Shown here one piece after another: positions 7,984 to 17,523 of a stretch of 64,000 nucleotides of DNA. The first letter of the stretch is position 1. Each line of letters opens with the position of its first letter. This stretch comes from Phytophthora colocasiae (lineage: Eukaryota; Oomycota; Peronosporomycetes; Peronosporales; Peronosporaceae): NCBI GenBank assembly GCA_018806915.1, contig JAGKQI010000105.1, forward strand, positions 3,410,001 to 3,474,000, given 5' to 3'. The notes under the pieces are model-generated. The model saw only the letters and a list, made by a program, of their open reading frames with translations. It was not told where the DNA came from and did no database searches. A program made the translations under genes and the position numbers.

Positions 7984-10314
7984 ATGTTGCGCGTGTCCGG
8001 ATCTTCTGGTGACTTCGGATATCACCGTGAGTCCCAAGAAGATGTCAAGATTAAGGAAGAACAAGGGGAAGAAGTGCCTACGAAGGTTGGATCGACGGAG
8101 GCATCGCTTAAAACGGAAAGATCCACAGATCAGCAGAGTTCTGGGAGGATCTCTACTGACAGGCACGAGGCAGACCTGGATCGCAATCCAGATCTCGAAG
8201 AAAAACCTCGAATTCCTCCCAAGGCCCCTTCGAGGGCCATTGCGGATCTCAACGAGAATCGAGATCCGCACATGAGCGACAAGGAATCAGCAAAGCTGAA
8301 ACCTAATCTGCCCACCAAGTCCACTGTTGCCTCAAGATCGACCAAGAAAAAGAAGATCAAGAGCACCCGGACGAAATTGAAAGCTCCAGACTCAGAACCA
8401 GAAGATGTGATCAACCCAGGATCGACGATCACCAAGGACGCAATCGAGCAGGCCTATCACAGGAAGAGGCTAAGCGAGACTTTGCTTAACGATCCCGTTC
8501 TTACGATCATACAAGTCCGCCAGATCGGTAACCTCACCGGCCCAGTGTCGAAGCCCCGGACTAGCTCTGACCGCCTGAACGCGGTGAAGATCCTACTCGA
8601 TCTGCTCCAAGAAGCTGGTTTGGTGGCTGGAGAGTTCGACCCAAACTCTCTATTTGACTTGGAACTGCAAGCGATTCAATCTGCGACCCATGATCTATTC
8701 GATTCCCTCAAGATCTTGGTCGGCGAGCGCCCGCTGACGCCCGACCCAGGCTATCAGACTGGGTCGTCATGCTACGCGTCAGCGACCTCGGAACCAGACT
8801 CAGATAGCCCGAGAAGGCTGCAACGCATGTCGCTAGGGCCCGCCGGCGCCAAGTTCCTGAAATCGCGTATGAAGAAACAGGATACGCGATCGGTGGCGGC
8901 GAAGCTGGAGGTCAAGATGCCCGATCAACAAGAAAATCGCCGGATCCGGACGGACCAGACCGCGCCGACGACTAATTCCACTGGATCGAGCAACAAGTTG
9001 GATGACTACTTTCAAATGGCGATGGATCGTTTCTTAAAAGAACGGAATCTCGCGACACCCCGATCGCCGATCAAAGGGGAGTTGGATGTTGAAATGGAGT
9101 CCGTTACGGCCTCGGATCCGGACGCATGGGAATACGATCCGGACGATCTGGGCATACCGAGTTCCGGTGGACAGATGTCGAGCCGAGCCACGATCGCATC
9201 CGCGGCGATCGGTCAAGGAGGATCGTCGACGATCCAGCGGGTCCGGATCTCAGCGATCTCGGATCTGAAGGATTTTGCGGGTAAAGATCTGGACGAAGAT
9301 CGCGCTCGGGCCTGGATCAGTAAAGTCAAGTCAGCGTTCCAGCGCGATCAGGCTACGGAGGAAGAGAAATGCTTCACATTTGCAGATCTGATGGTGGGAC
9401 CGGCAAAGAACTGGTACAGGCAGCTCAGTCGAACGACGAAAAGCAAGTGGGCGGATCTGCTGGACAGTTTCCAGACCCAATATTGTGGGTTGGGCATGTC
9501 GGTCGCGTGGCAATACTATCACGCTCGCAAGCGATCGGAAGAAACCCCTCTCGATTATCTCTACCGGCTCAACGTGGCGGCTTTACGTGCTAGACTGAAG
9601 ATCAAGGATGGGAGCCCTAAGGCCCGCCGGGAACATATAGACCACTACATCGAGACATTGGGAGATCCGGAGTTAGCTGATCGGCTGACCCTACTCCGGC
9701 TGAGCGACGTCGATGAACTGGAGGAAGTACTTCGTGCCCGGGAACGGGCGAAAAGCAGGCAGCGTAAGTCTGCGTTCGGATCGAAGTTCAGACAAAAGGC
9801 ACCGGCCAGTGCCCCGGCAGCACCCACCCGAGCGGTGGTACGGGCGATCCAAACCCAAGATCCGAGCTCGGAATCAGAGGAAATATCCGGATCGGACGGA
9901 TCCGACTCTGAAGGCGATCTCCGGAGGATATATCTTGCCGCGTCGGAAGACAAGCAGATCGGTACTGGGGGCGTTCCCCACCAACCGGATCAGTCGCGAT
10001 CGCAGGCGAACGTGCAAGATCGAGGCCGGATCACGGATCGCAGGGGTACTTCGGATCATGATCGAGGTCGCTGTTCACACTGTGGATCGAGGAAGCATAC
10101 GGATCTAGACTGCTGGAGACGTCTAACCTGTGATAAGTGCGGGAAGAGGGGTCACCCAACGGATCGCTGTCTGTATACCTGCCGTGGTTGTGGGGAGATC
10201 CATGAAGCTGGAGAATGCCCCATGGAAGAATTTTACAACCAGATCCGCAAGTGGTACGATCCGACTCGACACGCTGGGTTGTTCCCCGAGAAGGTGGAGA
10301 AGATGTTAAACTAG
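7984..10314 (+). CDS. gag: Gag polyprotein, gypsy element 1
   Basis: 776 aa, intact. The ATG is the first triplet after the LTR and overlaps the primer-binding site. The N-terminal ~420 residues are Lys/Asp/Ser-rich and low in predicted structure. Residues ~427-596 form a retrotransposon Gag domain (KDFAGKDLDEDRARAWISKV; later WYRQL and TPLDYLYRLN). Residues ~696-745 carry two classical CX2CX4HX4C zinc knuckles (CSHCGSRKHTDLDC, CDKCGKRGHPTDRC) and a third variant (CRGCGEIHEAGEC). It would package element RNA into particles. It ends ...KMLN-TAG at 10314, where GTTAAAC precedes the stop. Pol is open in the -1 frame. The minus-strand copy has a 30-bp deletion that fuses the first two knuckles. 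Confidence 0.9.
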   Translation: MLRVSGSSGDFGYHRESQEDVKIKEEQGEEVPTKVGSTEASLKTERSTDQQSSGRISTDRHEADLDRNPDLEEKPRIPPKAPSRAIADLNENRDPHMSDKESAKLKPNLPTKSTVASRSTKKKKIKSTRTKLKAPDSEPEDVINPGSTITKDAIEQAYHRKRLSETLLNDPVLTIIQVRQIGNLTGPVSKPRTSSDRLNAVKILLDLLQEAGLVAGEFDPNSLFDLELQAIQSATHDLFDSLKILVGERPLTPDPGYQTGSSCYASATSEPDSDSPRRLQRMSLGPAGAKFLKSRMKKQDTRSVAAKLEVKMPDQQENRRIRTDQTAPTTNSTGSSNKLDDYFQMAMDRFLKERNLATPRSPIKGELDVEMESVTASDPDAWEYDPDDLGIPSSGGQMSSRATIASAAIGQGGSSTIQRVRISAISDLKDFAGKDLDEDRARAWISKVKSAFQRDQATEEEKCFTFADLMVGPAKNWYRQLSRTTKSKWADLLDSFQTQYCGLGMSVAWQYYHARKRSEETPLDYLYRLNVAALRARLKIKDGSPKARREHIDHYIETLGDPELADRLTLLRLSDVDELEEVLRARERAKSRQRKSAFGSKFRQKAPASAPAAPTRAVVRAIQTQDPSSESEEISGSDGSDSEGDLRRIYLAASEDKQIGTGGVPHQPDQSRSQANVQDRGRITDRRGTSDHDRGRCSHCGSRKHTDLDCWRRLTCDKCGKRGHPTDRCLYTCRGCGEIHEAGECPMEEFYNQIRKWYDPTRHAGLFPEKVEKMLN
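7985..8002 (+). promoter_or_regulatory. Primer-binding site overlapping the gag start (mutated here)
   Basis: In the sister copy (33899-33882, minus) the sequence one base after the LTR is TGGTGCGCGTGCCCGGAT. Its complement partitions exactly like a tRNA 3' end: ...AT, T-stem CCGGG, acceptor CACGCGC, discriminator A, CCA. Element 1 has two changes in this site (TTG for TGG; TCC for CCC), so its priming is probably impaired. Gag codons 1-6 lie within it. Confidence 0.65.
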
Positions 10315-10354
10315 GACGCTCGCCGGTTTGGAAACCGGTACGAGCCGAGCGTTC
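10305..10354 (+). promoter_or_regulatory. Putative -1 ribosomal frameshift signal between gag and pol
   Basis: Heptamer GTTAAAC at 10305-10311, read as TTA AAC in the gag frame, followed directly by the gag stop TAG. Arteriviruses are known to slip on the same heptamer. A stem-loop follows: outer arms GGACGCTCG (10314-10322) and CGAGCGTTC (10346-10354), inner arms CCGGTT (10323-10328) and AACCGG (10333-10338) around a TGGA loop. A -1 shift continues as LGRSPVWKPV in pol. Element 2 keeps the heptamer, stop and both stems (31610-31561). Confidence 0.6.
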
Positions 10355-13300
10355 TGAGTACTGCATCTATGCATATGTGAACAAGAAATCGAGAGGTCAA
10401 GATAGGGAGAATTCGGATCTGCGCGGTAATACATGTAAGTTGCATTCGTATACTGCTAAGATCGCGAGTCTTCCCCGGATCGATGAGTTCTCGCGATCTG
10501 GTGCGGAAGTGGCCTTGGATCTCAAGGAAGGAGAATCCAGGGGGTACTGGAAATACCACGCACCAGGAAAATGGTTCCGTCAAGCCAAGATCTCAGGCAA
10601 GATCAATCATGAAAGAGCGATCTTGCTCCTGGACACTGGCGCCGAGGTATCCATCTTGGATACCGCCTTTGCTCGTAAGGTTGGGTGCCACTTTGACACT
10701 AGTCAGAGACAGGAATGTGTCGGGATCGGCGATAATGTGTACACTACCGAGGGAAGAACGAGGATCAAGATCACGCTTGCGGGATACTTGGTATACTTTT
10801 TCGATATTTGGATCGGAGACCTGTCCGGACAAGACGCCATCTTAGGTATGGATTTCATGATCCCGGCTGGGGTCCGGATGGATCTTGCGAAGGGATCGAT
10901 GTGCTTGCCTAACGAAGTGGGGATCCCACTTAATGGTCGCAAGAGGTTATACGGGGAGAAGGTAAGATCAGTAAAATTGGAGGAAGATCTACATATCCCA
11001 GTTGGGGGATCTGAAGAGACCGCATCGAGAGTGAAATTATCGGCGACGGAGAAATTATGGGTGACCAGAGGCGACCGATGGGTACCCACCGTGGTAAATG
11101 GACCCGGCCGAACTCGGTATTTAGTGATCACAAATTTGAGCGAGAAAATTTTACGATTGGATCACCGATTACAGGTTGGAATGGTACTTGATCAGGAAAA
11201 AGTGCCTCGATTCCCCGGGTTTGTGTCGGTTGGGTCCCGGCGCTACATGGAGTGGCAGAACCTAGCTCTAGAAGCGACTGTGGACGCAAGACCAGAACCT
11301 CAGGAATCCGTAGGGATCCCCTTACCGTCGGTCGAACGACCGACCTACGTTACGCCGCGATCCATACTCCGCCGAGGTGGGGCAATCAAGACCGATCCTG
11401 ATCCTGCACCAATATCGACATTGGAACCGCGATCACCGACCGATACGGCCGAAGTCAAGGTCGCATTCATCGATCCCCAACCGGATCCCATGGATACCCC
11501 ACCGATCACGATCAGTTCCGACAAGGCCCCGAGTGGCGAAGCTGGGGGCGGTGAGACTGAGACGAATGAGAGCTTGCCAGATCAAGCCCCAGATCGGACA
11601 GATCGGACATGCGAAGAAGAGATCGAGGAAAAAACAAAAAAACCAGATTTTAAAATCGAGATCAAACATGAATCCGACGCTAACGCCGGCCCCACGGCTG
11701 AGGGCACCCCGATCCGGACGGCCAAGGACGATAGACTCCCTGATCCATCAACGAACGAACCCGATCCGACATCTCCTGAAGGGATCGAGAACGCCGATCA
11801 GACCCACCTACACGAAAGTGGCGATTTTTCGGCCGAAGATCTAGTCGATAATCTCGCGGTAGTACCAGAAATCCAGATCTCCACCACTGAAGAAGTCCGG
11901 ATTGAAGATCTGCAGGTAGGAAATCCAGGATCGGCTACCCCGGAGGAGATCGAGAAACTTCGACAGATTATTTGGAAGAAGCGACATCTCCTGATCGGGA
12001 AAGGAAATGCACTTCCTCCAGCGGCCAAGGGTGTTATATGCGATATCGACGTAGGTGATGCAAAGCCGATTGCACAACGAGTCCGAAAGGTGGCGCCACA
12101 GTTCCGCGAGAAAGTATCGGATCTTATCAAAGGACTCCTAGCTGCCAAGATCATTCGGCCATCGACATCGCCATGGGCGTCTCCGATCGTGGTGATCATC
12201 AAGAAGAACGGCGTAGACATCCGACTATGTATCGATTATCGGCTGGTGAACGGTCTCACGAGGCTGATGATCTACCCAATGCCCCTGATCAATGACCTGT
12301 TAGAAGATCTTGACAAGGTTCTGTGGTATTGTTCATTAGACATGGCGAGTGGGTTCTGGGTCGTGTCAATGACCGATCGAGCTCGCGCGATCTCAGCTTT
12401 CATCACCCCGTTCGGCCTCTTCGAGTGGAATCGCATGCCGTTCGGGCTGAAGAACGCCCCTCAGATCTATCAGCGTCTTGTGGACAACGCCCTATATGGA
12501 TTTTTGAAGATCTCCCAGTCAGGGAATACGGAAGACTCTACAGATGTGTTTGAATCAGGGATCCCGGAAGATCCTGGTCGCCCGTCGGTTCTAGGACGGA
12601 GATCCTACATCGACGATATCTTGATCACGGCTGGAACATGGGATCAAATGTGCGATCGGGTGGAAGACCTATTGGAGGCCTGTGATAAGTGGAATCTCTC
12701 GATCAGTGTGGCGAAGAGCTTCTGGGGCATGGATAAGGTGGAATATCTCGGACACAAAGTGTCAATCGACGGATTGGAGGCAAACCCGAAAGACCTGAAG
12801 TCTCTGACGGATCTACCATTCCCTGGATCACTCCGATCCATGCAATCGTTCCTGGGAAGTTTGAATTACTATAGTCGGTTCATCGAGGATTATGCGATTT
12901 ATGCGTCGGTCCTATATGAACTGCGTGAGGTGGAGTTCGCAGAACTGAAGAAGCGACCCGATCTACGAAAGATCATGGATAGTACGGACCCGAGCACTCG
13001 AGATCCCGTTGCGCTTAAGTCAAATCAGGATGGATCACCAGACACCTCGACTCAAAAAGGGGATAGTACACCGGATCCCGACTTGGGGGCGATGCCTTCC
13101 TCCTGTTCAAGCGAGGTCAAAGCCAATCTGGCCCAAAAAGCTGGCGACGAGAGGTGGGGTAGGGCACACAGGGCGTTTACAGCCTTGAAAACCAAGATCG
13201 CGTCGACCCCGATCCTTCGTCACTTCGACATGAAGAAGTTACCCGTGGTGATCGTGTATGCTAGTGACTGGGCGATTTCCGCCGCACTAATGCAGGAACA

Positions 13301-15902
13301 CGACCAGATCTACCACCCGGTCGCGTTTGCCAGCCGAACCTTGAAGACGAACGAGCTAAACTATAATGTTGCCGAAAAGGAGGTGTTGGCTCTACTTCGG
13401 ATCTTGGATCTACACTACACCCTGTTGGTGGGGCGTCGGATCAAGGTCCTAACCAGACACTCCACGCTCGCCTGGCTGTTCAAGTCTGCCGGCCTTCAAG
13501 GACGTCTGGGACAATGGTCTGCTCTTCTGTCCCCATGGACACTCGAGATCACGAAGTGTACGAAGGGAGAGGATGAGATACTGGGGGCGATCGCAGCTAA
13601 TATAACGCCTAGATCGGAGATCGACGAAGTCCTGATCGCGATCGCGCCACAGAAGGAACCAAGACGTAAGATCCAGATGCCAATTCCCACCGTAGATCCA
13701 GGTGAGGAGCTATGGGTAGTAAGTTTCGACGGTTCGGCACGCGTGAAACGAGGAGGAGGCGCTTTCAGCGCGATCGTGTGGAGTTTGCCGGAGTGGAAAG
13801 TGATCAAGGCTAGATCGGACTATGCGGAGAGTCTTACTGTCAATGAAGCGGAATACCGTGGACTCTTGCTAGGTCTTGGCATGATCGCACAGTTAGAACG
13901 CCGCCGTTTGGTCGTTTGTGGCGATTCGAACCTGGTGATCCGACAAGTCCGGGGCGAGATCGACTGTAAGGCGCCAGGATTGACGTTACTGAAACAGAAA
14001 GTGCTAGATCACTTGCGGAATTGGGAAGATCACGAGCTGGTCCATGTGAAGAGAGACTGGAATGGGAGTGCAGATAGCTTGGCGAGTGCCGCGCTGCAAC
14101 GAGGAAGCGGGATCGAGGTCCACGATGAGGCAGATCGACGCGATCTGATCACCTTGAATCGACTTGATGAGGTGTTGATCCCTCGAGTTGAAGATCGAAC
14201 TGTGCAAGTGCCGGCCGTAGCCACGCGTACAGCCCGAGCGCGACCTGGTGCCGCTGTCCTGCGAGAGGAACTGATCCGGGAGATGCGGGTTGATTGGATC
14301 AGGCGAGCTCAGGACGAGGAGGTCTGGATCGCAGGACTAAAGAAGTACCTGGCTGGGCAGATTGCGGATCTTACTCGAGCCGAATCTGGATCTTACGCCA
14401 AGATCGCCTCCGAGTACGAGGTAGACGAACAAGATCTGCTATTTTACTGCCCACCAGGGCCGAGATCAAGTGGTGATCGCGATCGCCTGATGAGACTGGT
14501 GGTCCCAGAAACGCTACAGCAGGATGTCCTCCACCACTACCATACGACCCTGGAAGGTGGACATCAAGGGATCGGACGAACTTATCAGCGGATCCGAGAT
14601 CATTTCCACTGGAGGATTATATCGGAGCGTGCAGCGATACGTAGGCGAGTGTGTAGACTGTGAGACTGGAAAGGGGAGACCTACGATCCGGGGCGAGTCG
14701 CCTGGGAATCTGCAAGCGACATACCCATTCCAGATCATAGCGATGGATCACATACCCTCTCTGCCCAGATCCAACAAAGGCAACACTGAACTACTGATCT
14801 GGGTAGATCTGTTCACGGGATATGTGATCGCAAAGCTAGTTCCTCCCGATCGGCCCAGACCGTCGCGGAATCTTATGAAGAATGCGTGTTCCGCAGATTT
14901 GGTGCTAGCGAGATGATCAGGCACGATCGAGAACCGGGCTTCATGTCCGACTTCTTCAGATCGTTCAATAGGATCCTGGGGCAGCGACAACGGGCGACGA
15001 TGGCCTACCGACCACAGGCCAATGGGACTGCAGAACGGATGGTGCAAACGGCGACTAGGGCGATCAAGATGTATGTTCAAGATCTCGATCAGAAGGACTG
15101 GGATGAATATGCGGAGAGACTGACGTTCGCTATTAACACGGCTCACGATCGGGTTCGGGGAGATACCCCTCACTATTTGGTACACGGATGGGATCCGAGA
15201 TCGACGTTGGAAGCAACGATCCCGATCGGATCGACCAGACGCCACGATCGCGATCCAAGACGGTGGAGATATCAGGTTCAGAGATATTACCAGCAGTCGC
15301 GAGAACAGGTCAACGCTAGGCTACGAGAGGCGATTGCAGATCGAGCCGATCGGCACAATGAGGATGTCGATCCGCATCAGATCGAATCTGGATCACGAGT
15401 TTGGCTATACCTAGATCGTGTGAAGGAAGGGTATGCCCGTAAACTCGCCCACCTTTGGCACGGCCCGTTCCGTGTTGCAGAGAAGCTCAATGAATTCACG
15501 ATCAAGCTGGAGATCGCGGGCTCTGATTACCATATCTTTCCGGTGGTTCATGTTTCTAAGCTAAAGCTGGTACGGAATTTCCCAGATCGACCGCGGATCG
15601 AGTTGACGGTAGATGAAGCAGATCGGCTCGATTTCGATGAGATCCTCCTTCCGGAGGACAGTTGGGTTCCAGATCTGGATGCCGATGAGTACGAAGTCGA
15701 ACGGATCTCGGACATGCGAAGTGGGAAACGAACTCGCTACGGCCGGATCTATCGTGAATTCCTGGTGCACTGGGTCGGTTATGATGAGCCAACGTGGGTC
15801 GACGAAGCTGATCTTAACTGTGGGGCCATATTGAGCGCGTTCCTACGTGACTACGCTAATCGGAACCGGTTCGGCGTGATGCAGTCGCATGAAGAAGTGT
15901 AA
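10311..15902 (+). pseudogene. pol: Pol polyprotein (PR-RT-RNH-aRNH-IN-chromodomain), gypsy element 1
   Basis: Open from before 10215 to 14663, then continued in frame to 15902 after two small deletions. These are GG missing near 14612 and A missing near 14834, judged against element 2, and together they restore the frame. Domains, numbered from the ATG at 10215: protease DTGA ~140; a long acidic Pro/Asp-rich linker ~390-600; RT ~620-870 with YIDD ~797; first RNase H ~1000-1110; second RNase H ~1167-1290 with D-E-D-D residues in SFDGSA, NEAEYRG, CGDSN and GSADSLA. The integrase has a zinc-binding HHCC (HHYHTTLEGGH...CVDC), core D-D-E (MDHIPS, RHDREPG, NGTAERM), a GPF-type motif (HLWHGPFRV) and a C-terminal chromodomain (YREFLVHWVGYDEPTWVDEA). 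This copy cannot make intact integrase unless the indels are sequencing errors. Confidence 0.9.
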
Positions 15903-16257
15903 GGGAAGCCAGGCGAGGTGACAGGGTTGCCTCGCCGTGATCGAAGAAGCTGATGTGGAGGAGAATCCAGATCAGAGCGAGAGTTTTATATTTGTGTATA
16001 TGCATGTGCGTAGGGAATTTGACGTGGGAAGATGGTGATCCGGGATGTCGAGATGGAGATGAAAGGGGATCACATTCTCAAAAATGATGGAGTACGATGA
16101 AATGACTGTGGGAATGAAGATTACGAGAATCACGAGTGGAAATTATGAGCGTTACGAATGGAGATGGAAGAATGCAGAACGGCCCTGGATGGGGTTCCGA
16201 ATCCGAACTCGGGGGAAAGCCCCGAGCCTTGCTGCAGGTGATCGAAGTTAGCACGAC
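15903..16257. other. Convergent 3' region between pol and the antisense gene
   Basis: 355 bp separate the pol stop from the stop of the antisense frame. The same spacing is kept in element 2 (25658-26012). No ORF is present. Both transcripts would have to terminate here or overlap. It is AT-richer than its flanks around 15985-16150. Confidence 0.6.
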
Positions 16258-17523
16258 TTACGGAGAAGCGGCCCCAGCGGGAGGAGGATTGAACTTGCCG
16301 ATAAGGCGGGGGATCCTGGTAGCGGGATGGTTGACCGGGTCCTGCCGATACTGGTTACGCCATGGATCCGCCTCGTCACACTCCTCCAGAGCCTCGATCA
16401 GGTTCGCCGGTTCTGGGACGTTCGCGGTGGGATCCGCCAGGTTGGCACGCCGAGAGACCACGCCGGGATACCAACGAACCACGTCCACTCCCGGAATGGG
16501 GAGGTGAAGGAAGAACGGATCCAACAGGATGTCGAGATCGAACCACTGGTCGCGCATTATGGCGGAGAAGGAGGCAAGGAACTGGCGCCAAGCAGACCTA
16601 GCCCGGCTCCGCCTGGCCTTGCGAGCAACATAATACCGCTGCAGTTCGAGATCCGCATCTTGCATGGCAGAGGTGATCTCGAGGTTATGGGTGGCCTCCC
16701 AAAATGCTTGACGGTGCCGTTCCTCCAGGACGCGATAGGTGGCGGCCACGGCCGCGAGGGGTGTTCCCTCCCTCTCGTGCAGATCGAGGTCGAACGTAAG
16801 GGGACCCGGGTTCGCGAAGTCGTTCCACGGCTCCGGAGCCAGCAGATCAAGCACGTTCACGCCCGTGATCAGCTCGTTGATGTATTCGGTGCCGGGGGTC
16901 GGTGCAGGCTCGGCCTGTATCTGGGAAGGGAACAGCCAACCCGAAGGGATCAACAACCGTTTGCCCAGAGAACTGGCAATCAGACCCACGATCGAATACT
17001 GCCCGATCACCTGCGGATCCCACGGTACGATGTCGGCGGCCGCGAAGGTACGCTGCCGATCGTACCCTGGAATGAAAGAGGCGACCGGGAACAGGGGTGG
17101 TCGGAGCCCGAGGGGCGGGGAACCGCCAGGAGGAGGTGGCGGCGGCGACGGGGAACCCGGAGGTGATCCTGGAGACGGCGGGCCTGATCCATCCGGAGAT
17201 GGGCTTGAGCCGTCCGGAGACCCTGACCCACGAGTGCCAGAAGGTCCGGCTCTCGGAACCTGACCGGACTCGCGCCGGTGCGTCGAGATAGACCGCTGGC
17301 GGCCCATGTGTAGAGTCTCGTCCTCCTCGGAGTCCTCCGCCTCGTTGGAACGTTCCGATTCGGCCTCAGAACTAGTTCCATTGCTGGGTTCTGGACTTTC
17401 GTCCTCTTCGGACGGCGATGAGAATGGGTGCTGGGGATCGTAGTCGGAGTCTTCCTCTTCCTCATCCGGCGAATCACCCTCGGCGGGGAGCGATCCGGAC
17501 TGATCCGTCGGTGCTGGGTCGGA
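16258..17523 (-). CDS. Antisense ORF2 of gypsy element 1: acidic/proline-rich + globular protein
   Basis: The open frame runs from after a TGA (17526-17524) to 16258, 421 codons. The first ATG in it is at 17307, giving 349 aa. Before that Met the frame encodes an Asp/Glu/Ser-rich acidic tract (DEEEEDSDYDPQHPFSSPSE). After it come a Gly/Ser/Pro-rich tract, a proline run, and a folded-looking region with hydrophobic and tryptophan-containing blocks (GQYSIVGLIASSLGKRLLIP; PWNDFANPGPLTFDLDL; RDQWFDLDILLDPFFLHLP). I recognise no family. It overlaps ORF1 in the -1 frame. It is near-identical and open in element 2 (24608-25657), which argues for constraint or recent origin. It may be the C-terminal half of one protein with ORF1. 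Confidence 0.6.
   Translation of the reverse strand, partial: SDPAPTDQSGSLPAEGDSPDEEEEDSDYDPQHPFSSPSEEDESPEPSNGTSSEAESERSNEAEDSEEDETLHMGRQRSISTHRRESGQVPRAGPSGTRGSGSPDGSSPSPDGSGPPSPGSPPGSPSPPPPPPGGSPPLGLRPPLFPVASFIPGYDRQRTFAAADIVPWDPQVIGQYSIVGLIASSLGKRLLIPSGWLFPSQIQAEPAPTPGTEYINELITGVNVLDLLAPEPWNDFANPGPLTFDLDLHEREGTPLAAVAATYRVLEERHRQAFWEATHNLEITSAMQDADLELQRYYVARKARRSRARSAWRQFLASFSAIMRDQWFDLDILLDPFFLHLPIPGVDVVRWYPGVVSRRANLADPTANVPEPANLIEALEECDEADPWRNQYRQDPVNHPATRIPRLIGKFNPPPAGAASP

Noticed and set aside
10031..10366. Antisense ORFs opposite gag and pol (e.g. 10031-10366, 11433-11669, 31549-31854)
   Set aside because: They are mirror frames of strong coding sequence and have no independent start context or protein-like composition. 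The antisense frames at 16258-19103 differ because the opposite strand there has no coding function.
15952..15969. 2A-like DVEENP peptide after pol
   Set aside because: It lies after the pol stop, lacks the required GP, and is not in a long open frame. Coincidence is more likely.
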